From contig DASXZH010000024.1 in the NCBI GenBank assembly GCA_036502005.1, forward strand, positions 1-63,958: DNA of 63,958 bases, given 5' to 3'. Below are positions 8,964 through 17,224 of the stretch, piece by piece (position 1 is the first letter of the stretch; every line of letters begins with the position of its first letter). The translations under genes were made by a program, and so were the position numbers. This stretch comes from DASXZH01 sp036502005. GTDB lineage: Bacteria; Armatimonadota; Fimbriimonadia; Fimbriimonadales; Fimbriimonadaceae. The notes under the pieces were generated by a model, which was not told the origin of the DNA, made no database searches, and worked only from the letters and a program-made list of their open reading frames with translations.

Positions 8964-10015
8964 ACCTAAAGCCAGGTTTAGGCTTTGCGAAGCGATGGAG
9001 TGCGTGGAGCTTCAGGGCCGTTGCCTGGAGATTCTTGTTGGAGCTTCGCGGTCAACTTTTTTCCCCTCCCTCCCGGTCCGCGAGCGAACCGGGAGGGAGG
9101 GGAAAGGAATCGAACTGCGAAGCACCATTAAAGAAAACTTCGCACTACAAATTTCTTGGTACAACTGCGCTCTCATTGCTAACCGCGGTCGCTTTAGCCC
9201 AACAGCCCGACGTCCAAGTTAAAGCCGACCTCTACGGCAGTTTTTTCACAGGAAAAAGCGAGAACAACGCGATACGGTTTTACGATCTGATGGGCCATTA
9301 CGGGACTGTCGCTCTCAGCGTCACCTTCGAGCAGGGCTACCATATCTGGGCTTCCGAAAGGCTAGAACGTATTGCCAACAACCGGGATTCAGAACAGCTC
9401 GACGAATACTACATTGAGGATCCCGGCATTTGGCGACTCGGTAAGCAGTACCTACCATTCGGCCGCGAAGGACTCTTGAGAGAAGATGCCCGTGCTGCCC
9501 GCGGCGACTCGCGTCTGCTTCTGAAAGATGTGCCCATTTCGGTTGCCGTTTGCGATAACGGAACTCGACTTGCTCAGGGAGCGGTCGGACGATTAGGAAG
9601 CGTGATCGGTGTAAGTTTTGCGTTCGGCCACAACTTCGGAGCGGAAAGCACCGATTTCACGGTGGTAAGACGTCCGGAGCAGCCAATTTTGGGTCAGGGT
9701 TATGGGGCTATCGTCGGAGTCGATTTCGCGCGCCACTTTGGGATGTACACTCTTCAGATAGAGGGTGCGGCCCTGCGCAACGGTGAGACCGTTTTTGATC
9801 AATCCACAGATATCGCCGATGCTTTGGTGACGATACAGCCTGACAAGTATAAAGCGGTGACGTTGGGGATCAGCCGAGATTGGAACAAAGATTTGACTCT
9901 ATTTCGAGTGCAGGGGAAGTTCTTGCTGACAAGAAGCGTGTGGTTGGAACCGATTATTCGCACGCGAAATAGTGAGTTCTATGATATGGGAGTTACCCTC
10001 CACGTGAAATTGTAA
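8960..10015 (+). CDS. exported beta-strand-rich protein, repeat-derived N-terminus
   Basis: Unrecognised protein. From about residue 57 it shows a signal peptide (KKTSHYKFLGTTALSLLTAVALA-QQ) and then about 270 residues of alternating strands ending in VTLHVKL, like an outer-membrane barrel. The only in-frame standard starts are GTG at 8960, overlapping the hisS stop as GTGA, and a TTG inside the signal. The codons before the signal are repeat sequence (a variable-stem palindrome and a CCCTCCCTCCCGG hairpin), so either a repeat has been inserted behind the original start or a rare start is used close to the signal. It is followed by the next gene with a TAATG overlap. Confidence 0.65.
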   Translation: MNLKPGLGFAKRWSAWSFRAVAWRFLLELRGQLFSPPSRSASEPGGRGKESNCEAPLKKTSHYKFLGTTALSLLTAVALAQQPDVQVKADLYGSFFTGKSENNAIRFYDLMGHYGTVALSVTFEQGYHIWASERLERIANNRDSEQLDEYYIEDPGIWRLGKQYLPFGREGLLREDARAARGDSRLLLKDVPISVAVCDNGTRLAQGAVGRLGSVIGVSFAFGHNFGAESTDFTVVRRPEQPILGQGYGAIVGVDFARHFGMYTLQIEGAALRNGETVFDQSTDIADALVTIQPDKYKAVTLGISRDWNKDLTLFRVQGKFLLTRSVWLEPIIRTRNSEFYDMGVTLHVKL

Positions 10016-10446
10016 TGAGCTTAGGAAAAAGAGCCTATAACGTTTTAAGAGGATATGTGAGCACAGAGTGGGACCGAATAAAAGGCCTTGAGCACGAGCT
10101 TGCCGAGCGTGAGCTTGGGCAATCTCCCCCTGCGGCAGCGCCTGCTCCAACTTCCAATGTAACTTCAACTTCGGAGCAACTACCGATTATTCCGAGACTT
10201 GCTCCAGATGACAAAAAGGCTTATGCCAGGCGCTTGCTTGGAGTGGCGGAAGGCTGCTCTTTCGAAGACGTTCGTAAGGCTTTTGCCCGCCTGAATAAGA
10301 GGAGTGATCCGGCCAACTTTCCCAACGAATCTCCGGAAGCAGTTAAGGCTGCCGACATTCAGCGCAAGGTCGCCTGGGCTTACAACATCCTTACCGAGGG
10401 TATGGATGCTACCGAGCGCAGATTCAGGACGCTGGAACTGGATTAG
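10015..10446 (+). CDS. J-domain-like protein without HPD
   Basis: Soluble protein of 143 residues starting in a TAATG overlap with the previous gene. Residues 60-143 (KKAYARRLLGVAEGCSFEDVRKAFARLNKRSDPANF...VAWAYNIL) follow the helix pattern of a J-domain, but the HPD tripeptide needed to stimulate DnaK is absent. The first 50 residues are a charged helix and a Pro/Ala/Ser linker. Family call is tentative; it may be a scaffold or membrane-associated adaptor. Confidence 0.65.
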   Translation: MSLGKRAYNVLRGYVSTEWDRIKGLEHELAERELGQSPPAAAPAPTSNVTSTSEQLPIIPRLAPDDKKAYARRLLGVAEGCSFEDVRKAFARLNKRSDPANFPNESPEAVKAADIQRKVAWAYNILTEGMDATERRFRTLELD

Positions 10447-10451
10447 GAACA

Positions 10452-10597
10452 AGTCGAAAGTCGAAAGTCGAAAGTCGCAAGACGGAAGGATAAAGCTTAA
10501 AGGATGATGCTACGAGACCGGGAAATACCAACCCAAAAAGCAGCGGAAGAAGCGATTCAAGATTCCGGCTTTCGACATTCGACGTTCGACTTCCAAC
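10452..10597. repeat. inverted pair of heptad arrays spanning the mutY start
   Basis: Left arm 10452-10486 is AGTCGAA three times, AGTCGCA, AGACGGA. Right arm 10570-10597 is TTTCGAC, ATTCGAC, GTTCGAC, TTCCAAC, the reverse complement type. The 83-bp spacer contains the mutY start codon, and the right arm is translated as part of MutY. Confidence 0.85.
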
Positions 10598-11577
10598 TCC
10601 TTTCCTGGTTCGACCTAAACAAACGCGATCTCCCTTGGCGACGAACTCAGGACCCCTATGCCGTTTGGGTGAGCGAGGTCATGCTTCAGCAAACGCAAGT
10701 GGCGACCGTAATCCCTTACTACAACCGGTGGATGACGCGTTTTCCAACCGTTGAATCGCTAGCGGCTGCCGACGAACAAGAAGTTCTGTCTCTCTGGCAA
10801 GGTCTCGGCTACTACCGTCGATGCCGCATGCTGTTGGAGGGAGCCAAACAAGTCTTTACGCATGGCTTGCCAACCGACGCAAATGGCTGGCAAAAGATTA
10901 AGGGGGTTGGCAGATACACAGCGGGTGCCATTGCTTCAATTGCCCTCAACGAACCCGTGCCAGTGGTCGACGGCAACGTGGAGCGGGTGTTCGCTAGGCT
11001 AACCGCGTGCGATTCGGGTCGGCCGGAACTAACAAATAAAGCCTGGGGTTGGGCGCAAAAAGTGCTGAGCCATGAACGGTCGGGTGACTGGAACCAAGCT
11101 CTAATGGAGCTTGGCGCAACGGTGTGCACGGCCTCAAACCCAAGTTGCGAAAAGTGTCCCATCCGAAGCAATTGCCTGGCGTATAAAAGAGGGCTCGTGG
11201 ACGAGCTACCCCGAGCCAAGCCGAAGGCGGCGACGGTAAAGCTGCAACACGCGGTTTGGATCCCGATGCATGGTAGCAAAATCGGTGTCAGGCAAATCCC
11301 GCAAGGCGAATGGTGGGAAGGGATGTGGGAGTTTCCTCGAGTAGATAAGTGCAAAAGCGCGGAACTAGCTGCCATTACGGGCTTGGGAAACATAGCTGCC
11401 CTCCGAACGATCCGGCATTCGGTAACCCATCACCGAATCGAGGTGGAAGTGTTTACCATCGAGTGCCAAACCATGTCCGCGAATCTGAAATGGGTAACCG
11501 TTGAAGAGCTCCAACGGCTACCCATGCCGGCACCTCAGCGGAAGGCATTTGGCTTGCTCAGCCGGCTTGAGACGTAG
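10504..11577 (+). CDS. mutY: A/G-specific adenine glycosylase
   Basis: Removes adenine paired with 8-oxoguanine. The 357 residues include the conserved LPWRRTQDPYAVWVSEVMLQQTQV, the helix-hairpin-helix IKGVGRYTAGAIA, catalytic Asp in VVDGNVERVFARL, the 4Fe-4S ligands C-X6-C-X2-C-X5-C (CTASNPSCEKCPIRSNC) and a NUDIX-like C-terminal domain. The first 30 or so residues are unusual: no start codon lies between the ATG-ATG at 10504 and the conserved region, and residues 20-31 are encoded by a heptad repeat arm. It is convergent with, and overlaps by 20 bp, the next gene. Confidence 0.95.
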   Translation: MMLRDREIPTQKAAEEAIQDSGFRHSTFDFQLLSWFDLNKRDLPWRRTQDPYAVWVSEVMLQQTQVATVIPYYNRWMTRFPTVESLAAADEQEVLSLWQGLGYYRRCRMLLEGAKQVFTHGLPTDANGWQKIKGVGRYTAGAIASIALNEPVPVVDGNVERVFARLTACDSGRPELTNKAWGWAQKVLSHERSGDWNQALMELGATVCTASNPSCEKCPIRSNCLAYKRGLVDELPRAKPKAATVKLQHAVWIPMHGSKIGVRQIPQGEWWEGMWEFPRVDKCKSAELAAITGLGNIAALRTIRHSVTHHRIEVEVFTIECQTMSANLKWVTVEELQRLPMPAPQRKAFGLLSRLET

Positions 11578-12298
11578 ACTGAGCCCAATAAAGCCTTACC
11601 GAGTTGTGAGGTGAAGATTTCTCGTCCGCGTGGTGGTTAGGATCGCTGGACGGCTCGTGGTGTTGAACATAGGCGACGAGCCTAATGTAATAGCCTTCTC
11701 TCTCCGAGAAAATGCCATCGTCGCGTAACGTGATAGTCCCATTTTCTTCGCTCGTACGATCATGCACATCAGGTGTGTCGCTAATGTCGATGACCGAGTT
11801 CAAGTTGGCACTTACCTGGTGACCTTGCGCATTGAATAGCGCCGCCGCCCAAGTGACAGTTGGCATACTTAGCTGGTTTCCTTGATCGTCACTCGCGCGC
11901 CATCGAACCGAGAATATATATTTTCTGCCCGTGTCCAAGTAATACTGAGGTCCATCGTCAGCATTAGGATCGTGAGGGGGTACGGCGACCCTTACACTAT
12001 TTATTGAATGGAGGGCATAAAGGCTGACGGACCTCTCTGTTTCCGCGCGCCTTTTGCTTTTCCGTTTTCGATAATGGTGGTGGCGATGTCCGTGTCCGTG
12101 CCCGTAAGTGCCCCCGCCAGATCCAACAATTGGGTTTCCGGCGCCGCCTGTAGTTCCTGTCGATGTAACCACAACCGGCACGTAACCAGCCTCGCGCGCC
12201 ACGGTTACGGTTGAGTTGGCAAATGTCAAGATTGCCAGCGTTAACACTGCAACCGGTGTGATCTTCCAAAATGACTTAGTTTTTCCCATTACAAGCAC
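11558..12298 (-). CDS. exported His-rich protein of unknown function
   Basis: Not recognised. 246 residues. Residues 1-37 are a signal peptide or anchor (KSFWKITPVAVLTLAILTFA). A Gly-rich stretch with GHGHGHRHHHYRKRKSKRR near 70-90 could bind metal, then a beta-rich domain with DPNADDGPQYYLDTGRKYIFSVRW follows. The 3' end overlaps the end of mutY on the other strand. Confidence 0.7.
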   Translation of the reverse strand: MLVMGKTKSFWKITPVAVLTLAILTFANSTVTVAREAGYVPVVVTSTGTTGGAGNPIVGSGGGTYGHGHGHRHHHYRKRKSKRRAETERSVSLYALHSINSVRVAVPPHDPNADDGPQYYLDTGRKYIFSVRWRASDDQGNQLSMPTVTWAAALFNAQGHQVSANLNSVIDISDTPDVHDRTSEENGTITLRDDGIFSEREGYYIRLVAYVQHHEPSSDPNHHADEKSSPHNSVRLYWAQSTSQAG

Positions 12299-12406
12299 CC
12301 TTCAATACCCAGATTACAATTCTATTTCGCATAACGCAAGTGCAGGTGGAATTTTTGGAGATTGGCTTTCGAGCAACGGCGAACAAACAGGGCGTAATAT
12401 GGACTA

Positions 12407-14608
12407 ATGCCCAATCGCCTCGCCCACGCGAACTCTGCTTATCTGTTGCAGCACCAGAATAACCCGGTCGATTGGTTTCCATGGGGCGAGGAAGCATTTG
12501 CAAAGGCAAAAACGGAACAGAAGCCGGTGTTTCTGAGCATTGGCTATTCAAGCTGTCACTGGTGCCACGTGATGGAGCATGAGTCGTTCGAGGACACTGA
12601 GGTTGCCGAACTCCTGAACGAGCATTTTGTGAGCGTGAAAGTGGACCGGGAGGAGCGGCCGGACCTGGACGAGGTCTTCATGACGGCGGTCCAACTTAGC
12701 AGTGGCCGGGGCGGTTGGCCCATGAGTGTTTTTCTCACTCCCGAAAAGAAGCCTTTTTTCGCCGGGACGTATTTCCCCAAGGACGACCGGGGACAGCATC
12801 CTGGCTTTATAACTGTTCTTACTCAGATTGCCAAGGGTTGGGTAGGGAAGAGGGGCGAATTTGTAAAAGCAGCCGATGAGTTTTCCACTGCCCTGGGCCA
12901 ATCTTTGGCTCGAGAAGCCCCTAAAACCTTCACCCATATCGGCCCGGAACTGCTAGATAATGCGATCAAGGCTCTTGCCGCTGATTTCGATTCCGAAAGC
13001 GGAGGATTCGGCGCCGCGCCTAAGTTTCCACCGCATACCGCCCTTAGCTTCTTGCTCGATTACGCAGCGAGCCCCCGGTCGAGCGATGAACTCGCCCGTG
13101 CCTCGCTTGCGATGGCCCTCCTCACCCTTGAGGCAATGGCGATGGGCGGAATCCATGACCAAGTGGGGGGCGGTTTCCACCGCTATTCCACCGACGGCCA
13201 ATGGCTTGTCCCGCACTTTGAGAAGATGCTTTACGACAATGCTCTTTTGCTCATTAACTTTGGCAAAGCTGCATTGCTGACCATGGAATCCCAGCCGGAA
13301 ATCGCGGGATTCTTTGCCGAGATCAGCGCGGACATTGTTAGTTGGCTAGAACGGGAAATGGTGAGCGAGAATGGCCTTTACGGCTCCGCTCTCGATGCCG
13401 ATTCTGAGGGTGAGGAAGGCAAGTTCTACGTTTGGACTTTGGACGAGATCAAGGAAATCTTGGGTGCGCGAGCCGATGCGTTTATCGCTGCCTACGGGAT
13501 CAACAAGGAAGGCAACTACCACGATGAAGCAAAGGGTGAACTATCGGGCAAGAACATCATTTTCTGCGAAGAACCCCCCGCTGAAGATTTCTCGCCTGAG
13601 CTTGAAAAGCTACTGATCGCGAGGCAAGCCAGAACGCGACCGGCATACGATGATAAGCAAATCATCGCCTGGAACGCGCTTTTGATCAGCGCGTTTCTAA
13701 CGCTCGGCGAAATGGGTCGCGCTGAAAGGGTAGCTGAAGCCATTTTGTCGGCGGAAAAAATTCACGGCCAGTTGCCGCGCCAAGTAACTAAGGGCAAGCC
13801 AAACGGCGAAGCCTTTTTGGATGACCACGCTGCGTTGCTTCTTGGTTTAACGGACTTGGCCCTGACCACAGAAATGGCTGGTTTGCCGAGCGCGCCGAAG
13901 TGGAAAAAGGAGGCAACGGACCACGCCAACCAGATGCTTCGGCTCTTTTATGACCAAGAAAATGGCGGATTCTTCTACACATCCTCTAATCACGAAGAGC
14001 TTTTTGGGCGGTCGAAGCCGATTTTCGATCAGCCGATTCCCAGCGGAAACGCCCTTGCCATCCAAGCACTGATAAAGCTGGGCGACCTTGGCAAGGCGGA
14101 GAAAACTTTGAGCAGTTTTGTGGGCTGGATGGAATCGGTGCCGCAAGCGACGGAGGGCTCGCTGCTCGGTTTGCTGTATTATGTGGAGTCCAGCCAGGAG
14201 GAATTTGAGGTTGAGCCCGCGCAAGCGGTCGTTCAAAAACCGGCAGTCGTTGGCGGCGTAGAGGTGAGTTTAAGCCCGAAAGAGATCGTGGCCGAAGACG
14301 GCAAGGAGGGGAAAGGGAAAGTGATATTTGAAATCCCGGAGGATCTTCATCTTAACAGCCATACGCCTCCCGCGCGCTGGCTAATTCCAACCAACATCGA
14401 GATCCAACCGCTTAAAGCTTCGTTCGATTATCCTGGCGGTTCCGATGTTCAATACGAGGGGCGGCTGGAGGTGCCTTTTACCGTTCAACTACCGGCGGGG
14501 GAATCGGGGGCGGATTTTGAGTTGACAGTTACCTACCAGGCGTGTACTAACTCGGAGTGTTTGGAGCCGCAGGAAAAGCGCCTGACCGGCGTGATCGTGA
14601 AGGGTTAG
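12407..14608 (+). CDS. YyaL/SSP411-type thioredoxin-domain protein with DsbD-alpha-like tail
   Basis: 733 residues. The N-terminal 170 are the DUF255 thioredoxin-like domain with the CHWCHVM motif near residue 46, followed by the (alpha/alpha)6-barrel region of the YyaL / spermatogenesis-associated protein 20 family (for example HPHFEKMLYDNALLL and SALDADSEGEEGKFYVWT). From about 620 to the end is a beta-rich domain closing with YQACTNSECLEPQEKRL, the cysteine pattern of the DsbD N-terminal (alpha) domain. There is no signal peptide. A TAATAT box ends 6 bp before the ATG with no Shine-Dalgarno sequence, suggesting a leaderless mRNA. Function of the family is not established. Confidence 0.9.
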   Translation: MPNRLAHANSAYLLQHQNNPVDWFPWGEEAFAKAKTEQKPVFLSIGYSSCHWCHVMEHESFEDTEVAELLNEHFVSVKVDREERPDLDEVFMTAVQLSSGRGGWPMSVFLTPEKKPFFAGTYFPKDDRGQHPGFITVLTQIAKGWVGKRGEFVKAADEFSTALGQSLAREAPKTFTHIGPELLDNAIKALAADFDSESGGFGAAPKFPPHTALSFLLDYAASPRSSDELARASLAMALLTLEAMAMGGIHDQVGGGFHRYSTDGQWLVPHFEKMLYDNALLLINFGKAALLTMESQPEIAGFFAEISADIVSWLEREMVSENGLYGSALDADSEGEEGKFYVWTLDEIKEILGARADAFIAAYGINKEGNYHDEAKGELSGKNIIFCEEPPAEDFSPELEKLLIARQARTRPAYDDKQIIAWNALLISAFLTLGEMGRAERVAEAILSAEKIHGQLPRQVTKGKPNGEAFLDDHAALLLGLTDLALTTEMAGLPSAPKWKKEATDHANQMLRLFYDQENGGFFYTSSNHEELFGRSKPIFDQPIPSGNALAIQALIKLGDLGKAEKTLSSFVGWMESVPQATEGSLLGLLYYVESSQEEFEVEPAQAVVQKPAVVGGVEVSLSPKEIVAEDGKEGKGKVIFEIPEDLHLNSHTPPARWLIPTNIEIQPLKASFDYPGGSDVQYEGRLEVPFTVQLPAGESGADFELTVTYQACTNSECLEPQEKRLTGVIVKG

Positions 14609-14620
14609 TCAGATTTTTCA

Positions 14621-14731
14621 GTGCTGCCTCGGTCCTTCAGACCTTTAGGATGTCGCGGTTTCCCTTACCCAGCCCTGCGCGACCGGAGTCGCTATGACTG
14701 GGCTATCTTGCTTCGGTCCCTTGGACCTGAC
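14621..14731. repeat. CGGTCCTTCAGACC dispersed repeat, copy 1
   Basis: About 110 bp with CGGTCCTTCAGACC at the left, GCGACCGGAGTCGC hairpin and CTATGACTGGGCTATCTT in the middle, and CGGTCCCTTGGACC at the right. A second full copy lies at 33640-33741 and a partial one at 16062-16131. It has no coding content. Confidence 0.85.
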
Positions 14732-14849
14732 GAAACTCGCCTGGGCTGGTCTTCGTGTTCGGGATGCCTCGCATCATTTGTGCCTTACCTGCCACCAAGC
14801 TTTGCTTCATTCCGTTCGGCGAAATAATCGTAAAATCAGGTTCAAGAAA

Positions 14850-15146
14850 ATGTACGCCGTAGTAAATCTTGATATAAATGTGTCGCCAAGGCCAAGTGAC
14901 TCTGCTCAGGGATTGGATTTTGTGTGTCTGACCAAAACGGTCCTGCTAGCGGCAAAGCCGAACCCGAGCGATCTCATCCCGATATCCGAAAGGCTCCCCG
15001 ATAAGAAAATTCTTGAAAAATGGGCCCCAACGCACCGCGTGCCTTGGACGGTTGGATTTGTCCGCGTGGATAGTGTTCATTCATCTCCCAACGTAGATGA
15101 AGTGTTAGTTTTTACGGGTTTTGCGTGGCAAGCCGAGAGGAATTAG
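14850..15146 (+). CDS. hypothetical protein (98 aa)
   Basis: Not recognised. I start it at the ATG behind TTCAAGAAA because upstream in-frame sequence is repeat DNA. The 98 residues (MYAVVNLDINVSPRPSDSAQG...) are soluble and of mixed strand and helix. There are no motifs. It is followed after about 150 bp by another orphan in the same direction. Confidence 0.5.
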   Translation: MYAVVNLDINVSPRPSDSAQGLDFVCLTKTVLLAAKPNPSDLIPISERLPDKKILEKWAPTHRVPWTVGFVRVDSVHSSPNVDEVLVFTGFAWQAERN

Positions 15147-15294
15147 CTGAATGCGTGGAGTTTTTTGTGTCTCTGTTTAGTTTTCACAGGGATGGATTGG
15201 ATGATTGCGCGATGCCGTGATTTGCTAATGATCTTGGGACCTCGAAAGAAGGTCGGAGACTCTATGGAAGATGGAATTTTAAGGGCCGGTTGAT

Positions 15295-15753
15295 ATGAGG
15301 ACCATGCCATTTGTTCGGCTACCAGCTCAATACATGGGATCGGGACCCTATATGTTTGACATTGGTCTCGAAATATATGCTCTGTTCAAGCGGCATCTAT
15401 TTAAGTCTTATTCGAGCGAATTGGATTCTTTGGACACAGTGCTGCGTGTCGATGCGGAGAATCCTTCGTTGGCACAGTGGCATGAGTCTGGGCTAAAGCG
15501 GCTTCGTCTCTCCCGTAAGTATCGATACGTTACTGTGGACGTGTGCTTCCAGAACTTTGAATACGTTGGCGTATCAAGAGAAGATATGCGAAAGTTGATG
15601 CTTGAACGTATTTGGGAGGGAATCGAATTGTGCGTAGCACGCATTAAGAAGGACAAAGTTGACTTTAAGGATGAAGAGTTCAGGGTCGATCTCCTGGCAG
15701 CAAGATTTGAGATAGAAGCCAAGTGGTGCCTAGGTCAACCGGGGTCGCCCTAG
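15295..15753 (+). CDS. hypothetical protein (152 aa)
   Basis: Not recognised. Soluble protein of 152 residues with a charged, mainly helical C-terminal half (SREDMRKLMLERIWEGIELCVARIKKDKVDF). Codon use is ordinary for the window. The setting between repeat blocks and next to another orphan suggests accessory DNA. An immunity-type protein is possible but unsupported. Confidence 0.55.
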   Translation: MRTMPFVRLPAQYMGSGPYMFDIGLEIYALFKRHLFKSYSSELDSLDTVLRVDAENPSLAQWHESGLKRLRLSRKYRYVTVDVCFQNFEYVGVSREDMRKLMLERIWEGIELCVARIKKDKVDFKDEEFRVDLLAARFEIEAKWCLGQPGSP

Positions 15754-16190
15754 ACGCTACGCTACTTTTTTGGAATTGAACCTAAGCTTCTGTGTCGCCC
15801 CTTTGGGGCTTTTAGAAAAGAGCGGTTGAGTTACCAGGTTGCTGGAGCGCGACATTTGTAAACGCTTTGCGTTTGACAAAGTCGCCGGACAAAAGGGCGG
15901 CCCAGTTCCAGGGGTATCGCTTTTCCGGCTTCGCTCACGCTTCGCCGAATTCGCTCAACCCCTGGCTACCTTCGTGTAACGCCTCCGGCGTGCCGGACCC
16001 TAGAGCAAGGCCTTCACTCTCTTATAGCGGGTGTGACTGAGCCGCCGTTTCTCTTTGCTAAATCAGCCCAGAACAGCGCGACGAGAGTCGCTATGACTGG
16101 GCTATCTTGCCTTCGTCCTTTGGACCGCCGGAGCTTCTCAGAGGTCCATTGAACTCGCTGAGGGACATAGCGCTCAAGGCCATCTAACTG
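15754..16190. other. gene-free stretch with several repeat fragments
   Basis: Holds GTCGCCCCTTTGGGGC at 15793 (again near 22485), a copy of the CTCAACCCCTGGCTA repeat at 15950-16000 and a partial copy of the CGGTCCTTCAGACC-family repeat at 16062-16131. No open frame here looks real. Confidence 0.65.
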
Positions 16191-16193
16191 GCG

Positions 16194-16199
16194 TATACT
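16194..16199 (+). promoter_or_regulatory. possible -10 box before the TPP riboswitch
   Basis: TATACT matches five of six consensus bases. Transcription would start near 16206, about 10 bases before the riboswitch aptamer. No clear -35 is visible. Confidence 0.5.
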
Positions 16200-16215
16200 T
16201 TAAATAGCAATTGTT

Positions 16216-16303
16216 GCCCGCAGGGGGAGCCGAAAGGCTGAGAGTTCCTAAATGGAAGACCCCTAGAACCTGATCCGGTTAGCACCGGCGTAGGGATTGT
16301 GGA
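16216..16303 (+). promoter_or_regulatory. TPP (thi-box) riboswitch
   Basis: All conserved blocks are present in order: P1 left CCGCA (16218-16222), GGGGGAGCC, a short P3 hairpin AGCC-GAAA-GGCT, CTGAGA (16238-16243), GACCCC closing P2, AACCTGAT, the P5 hairpin CCGG-TTAGCA-CCGG, GCGTAGGGA, and P1 right TGTGG (16298-16302). The expression platform to 16372 has a possible stem GCCGTC/GACGGC (16323-16350), and GACTCTTTTA at 16310 could partly pair with the AAAGGAGGTC ribosome-binding site. The gene it precedes is a pseudopilin, not a thiamine gene. Confidence 0.92.
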
Positions 16304-16372
16304 GCGCCGGACTCTTTTAGGAGCCGTCTTCGCAGAACGCGTAGGACGGCAAGAGCTAAAGGAGGTCTGGAA

Positions 16373-17110
16373 TTGAAAAGAGCTTTTACGCTCATCGAGT
16401 TGCTCGTCGTCATCGCCATTATCGCGATCCTCGCCGCCATTTTGTTTCCTGTTTTTGCACAGGCGAAGCAACAGGCAAAGGCGACTACTGAGTTAACGCA
16501 GGCTAGGGAAGTCGGCATCGGGGTTTATCTGTATCTCAACGACTACGACGATGGGATGCCCATTTTCTATGAATACAACAGCCAGCCGCCGGCAGGGAAG
16601 CCCAGCCACAAGGGTGTTGAAGTCGAGTTGTATCCCTACATCAAGAACACAAACATCTTTGATAGCCCCTTCGATAATGGGGGGCCTTATACCGCGAGCG
16701 ATGTGCCGGGTTCGACAAGCTACTGGAGCGCCTACGGGAGTTCATTTAGGTTCACATCCTGCATGTACACCATCGCAGCAAATGAATCCAGCCAGAACAA
16801 CGTGTTGTATACGTTCGATCGTCCGGTGAACTTTAGCGAGGTTCAAGCGCCCTCCAATACGCGGGCGATGCGATTGGAGATGTTTCCGTTCTTTGCCGGC
16901 CAGTGCGACAAATATGGCTACGATTGCCCGTCGCCGTACAACTATTACCAACCGTGGAGTTCGCTGGGCGGATCGATGATTTTTGTCGACTCTCACGCGA
17001 AACACATTGCCAACTCGGGACAGTTTGATAACACGGCTGTCGATCCGGCGGGAGATTTATCTGGTGCTCCTAACGCGGATTTTGGGTCTTGGTATTACGC
17101 TTGTGACTAG
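16373..17110 (+). CDS. type II/IV pseudopilin-like protein under a TPP riboswitch
   Basis: 245 residues beginning MKRA-FTLIELLVVIAIIAILAAI, a prepilin-peptidase signal with Ala at -1 and the conserved Phe and Glu at +1 and +5, then the Armatimonadota-style FPVFAQAKQQAK. The rest is a pilin-like domain rich in Tyr and Asn (YLYLNDYDDGMP, then DSHAKHIANSGQFDNTAVDPAG). Start is TTG preceded by AAAGGAGG at the proper distance. Expected at the inner membrane or in a pilus/secretion pseudopilus. It stands alone behind the riboswitch. Confidence 0.9.
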   Translation: MKRAFTLIELLVVIAIIAILAAILFPVFAQAKQQAKATTELTQAREVGIGVYLYLNDYDDGMPIFYEYNSQPPAGKPSHKGVEVELYPYIKNTNIFDSPFDNGGPYTASDVPGSTSYWSAYGSSFRFTSCMYTIAANESSQNNVLYTFDRPVNFSEVQAPSNTRAMRLEMFPFFAGQCDKYGYDCPSPYNYYQPWSSLGGSMIFVDSHAKHIANSGQFDNTAVDPAGDLSGAPNADFGSWYYACD

Positions 17111-17113
17111 GTC

Positions 17114-17148
17114 AGAACTAGAACTGGGAACTTAGAACTCAGAAAGTA
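17114..17148 (+). repeat. short heptad-like array (GAAC every 7 bases)
   Basis: GAAC recurs at 17115, 17121, 17128 and 17135 with GAAA at 17142, so the spacing is 6 once and then 7. It follows directly on the pseudopilin stop codon. Confidence 0.55.
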
Positions 17149-17224
17149 GACGGAGGCGTCGATGTGCGGGCAAATGACTGCACGTCGACAACTCTAGTTT
17201 CAACTTCCTCCTCACCGTTTCCTG

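Noticed and set aside
14694..14849. Upstream extension of the 98-aa hypothetical protein
   Set aside because: It is the translation of the CGGTCCTTCAGACC repeat; the same peptide appears from the 33640 copy.
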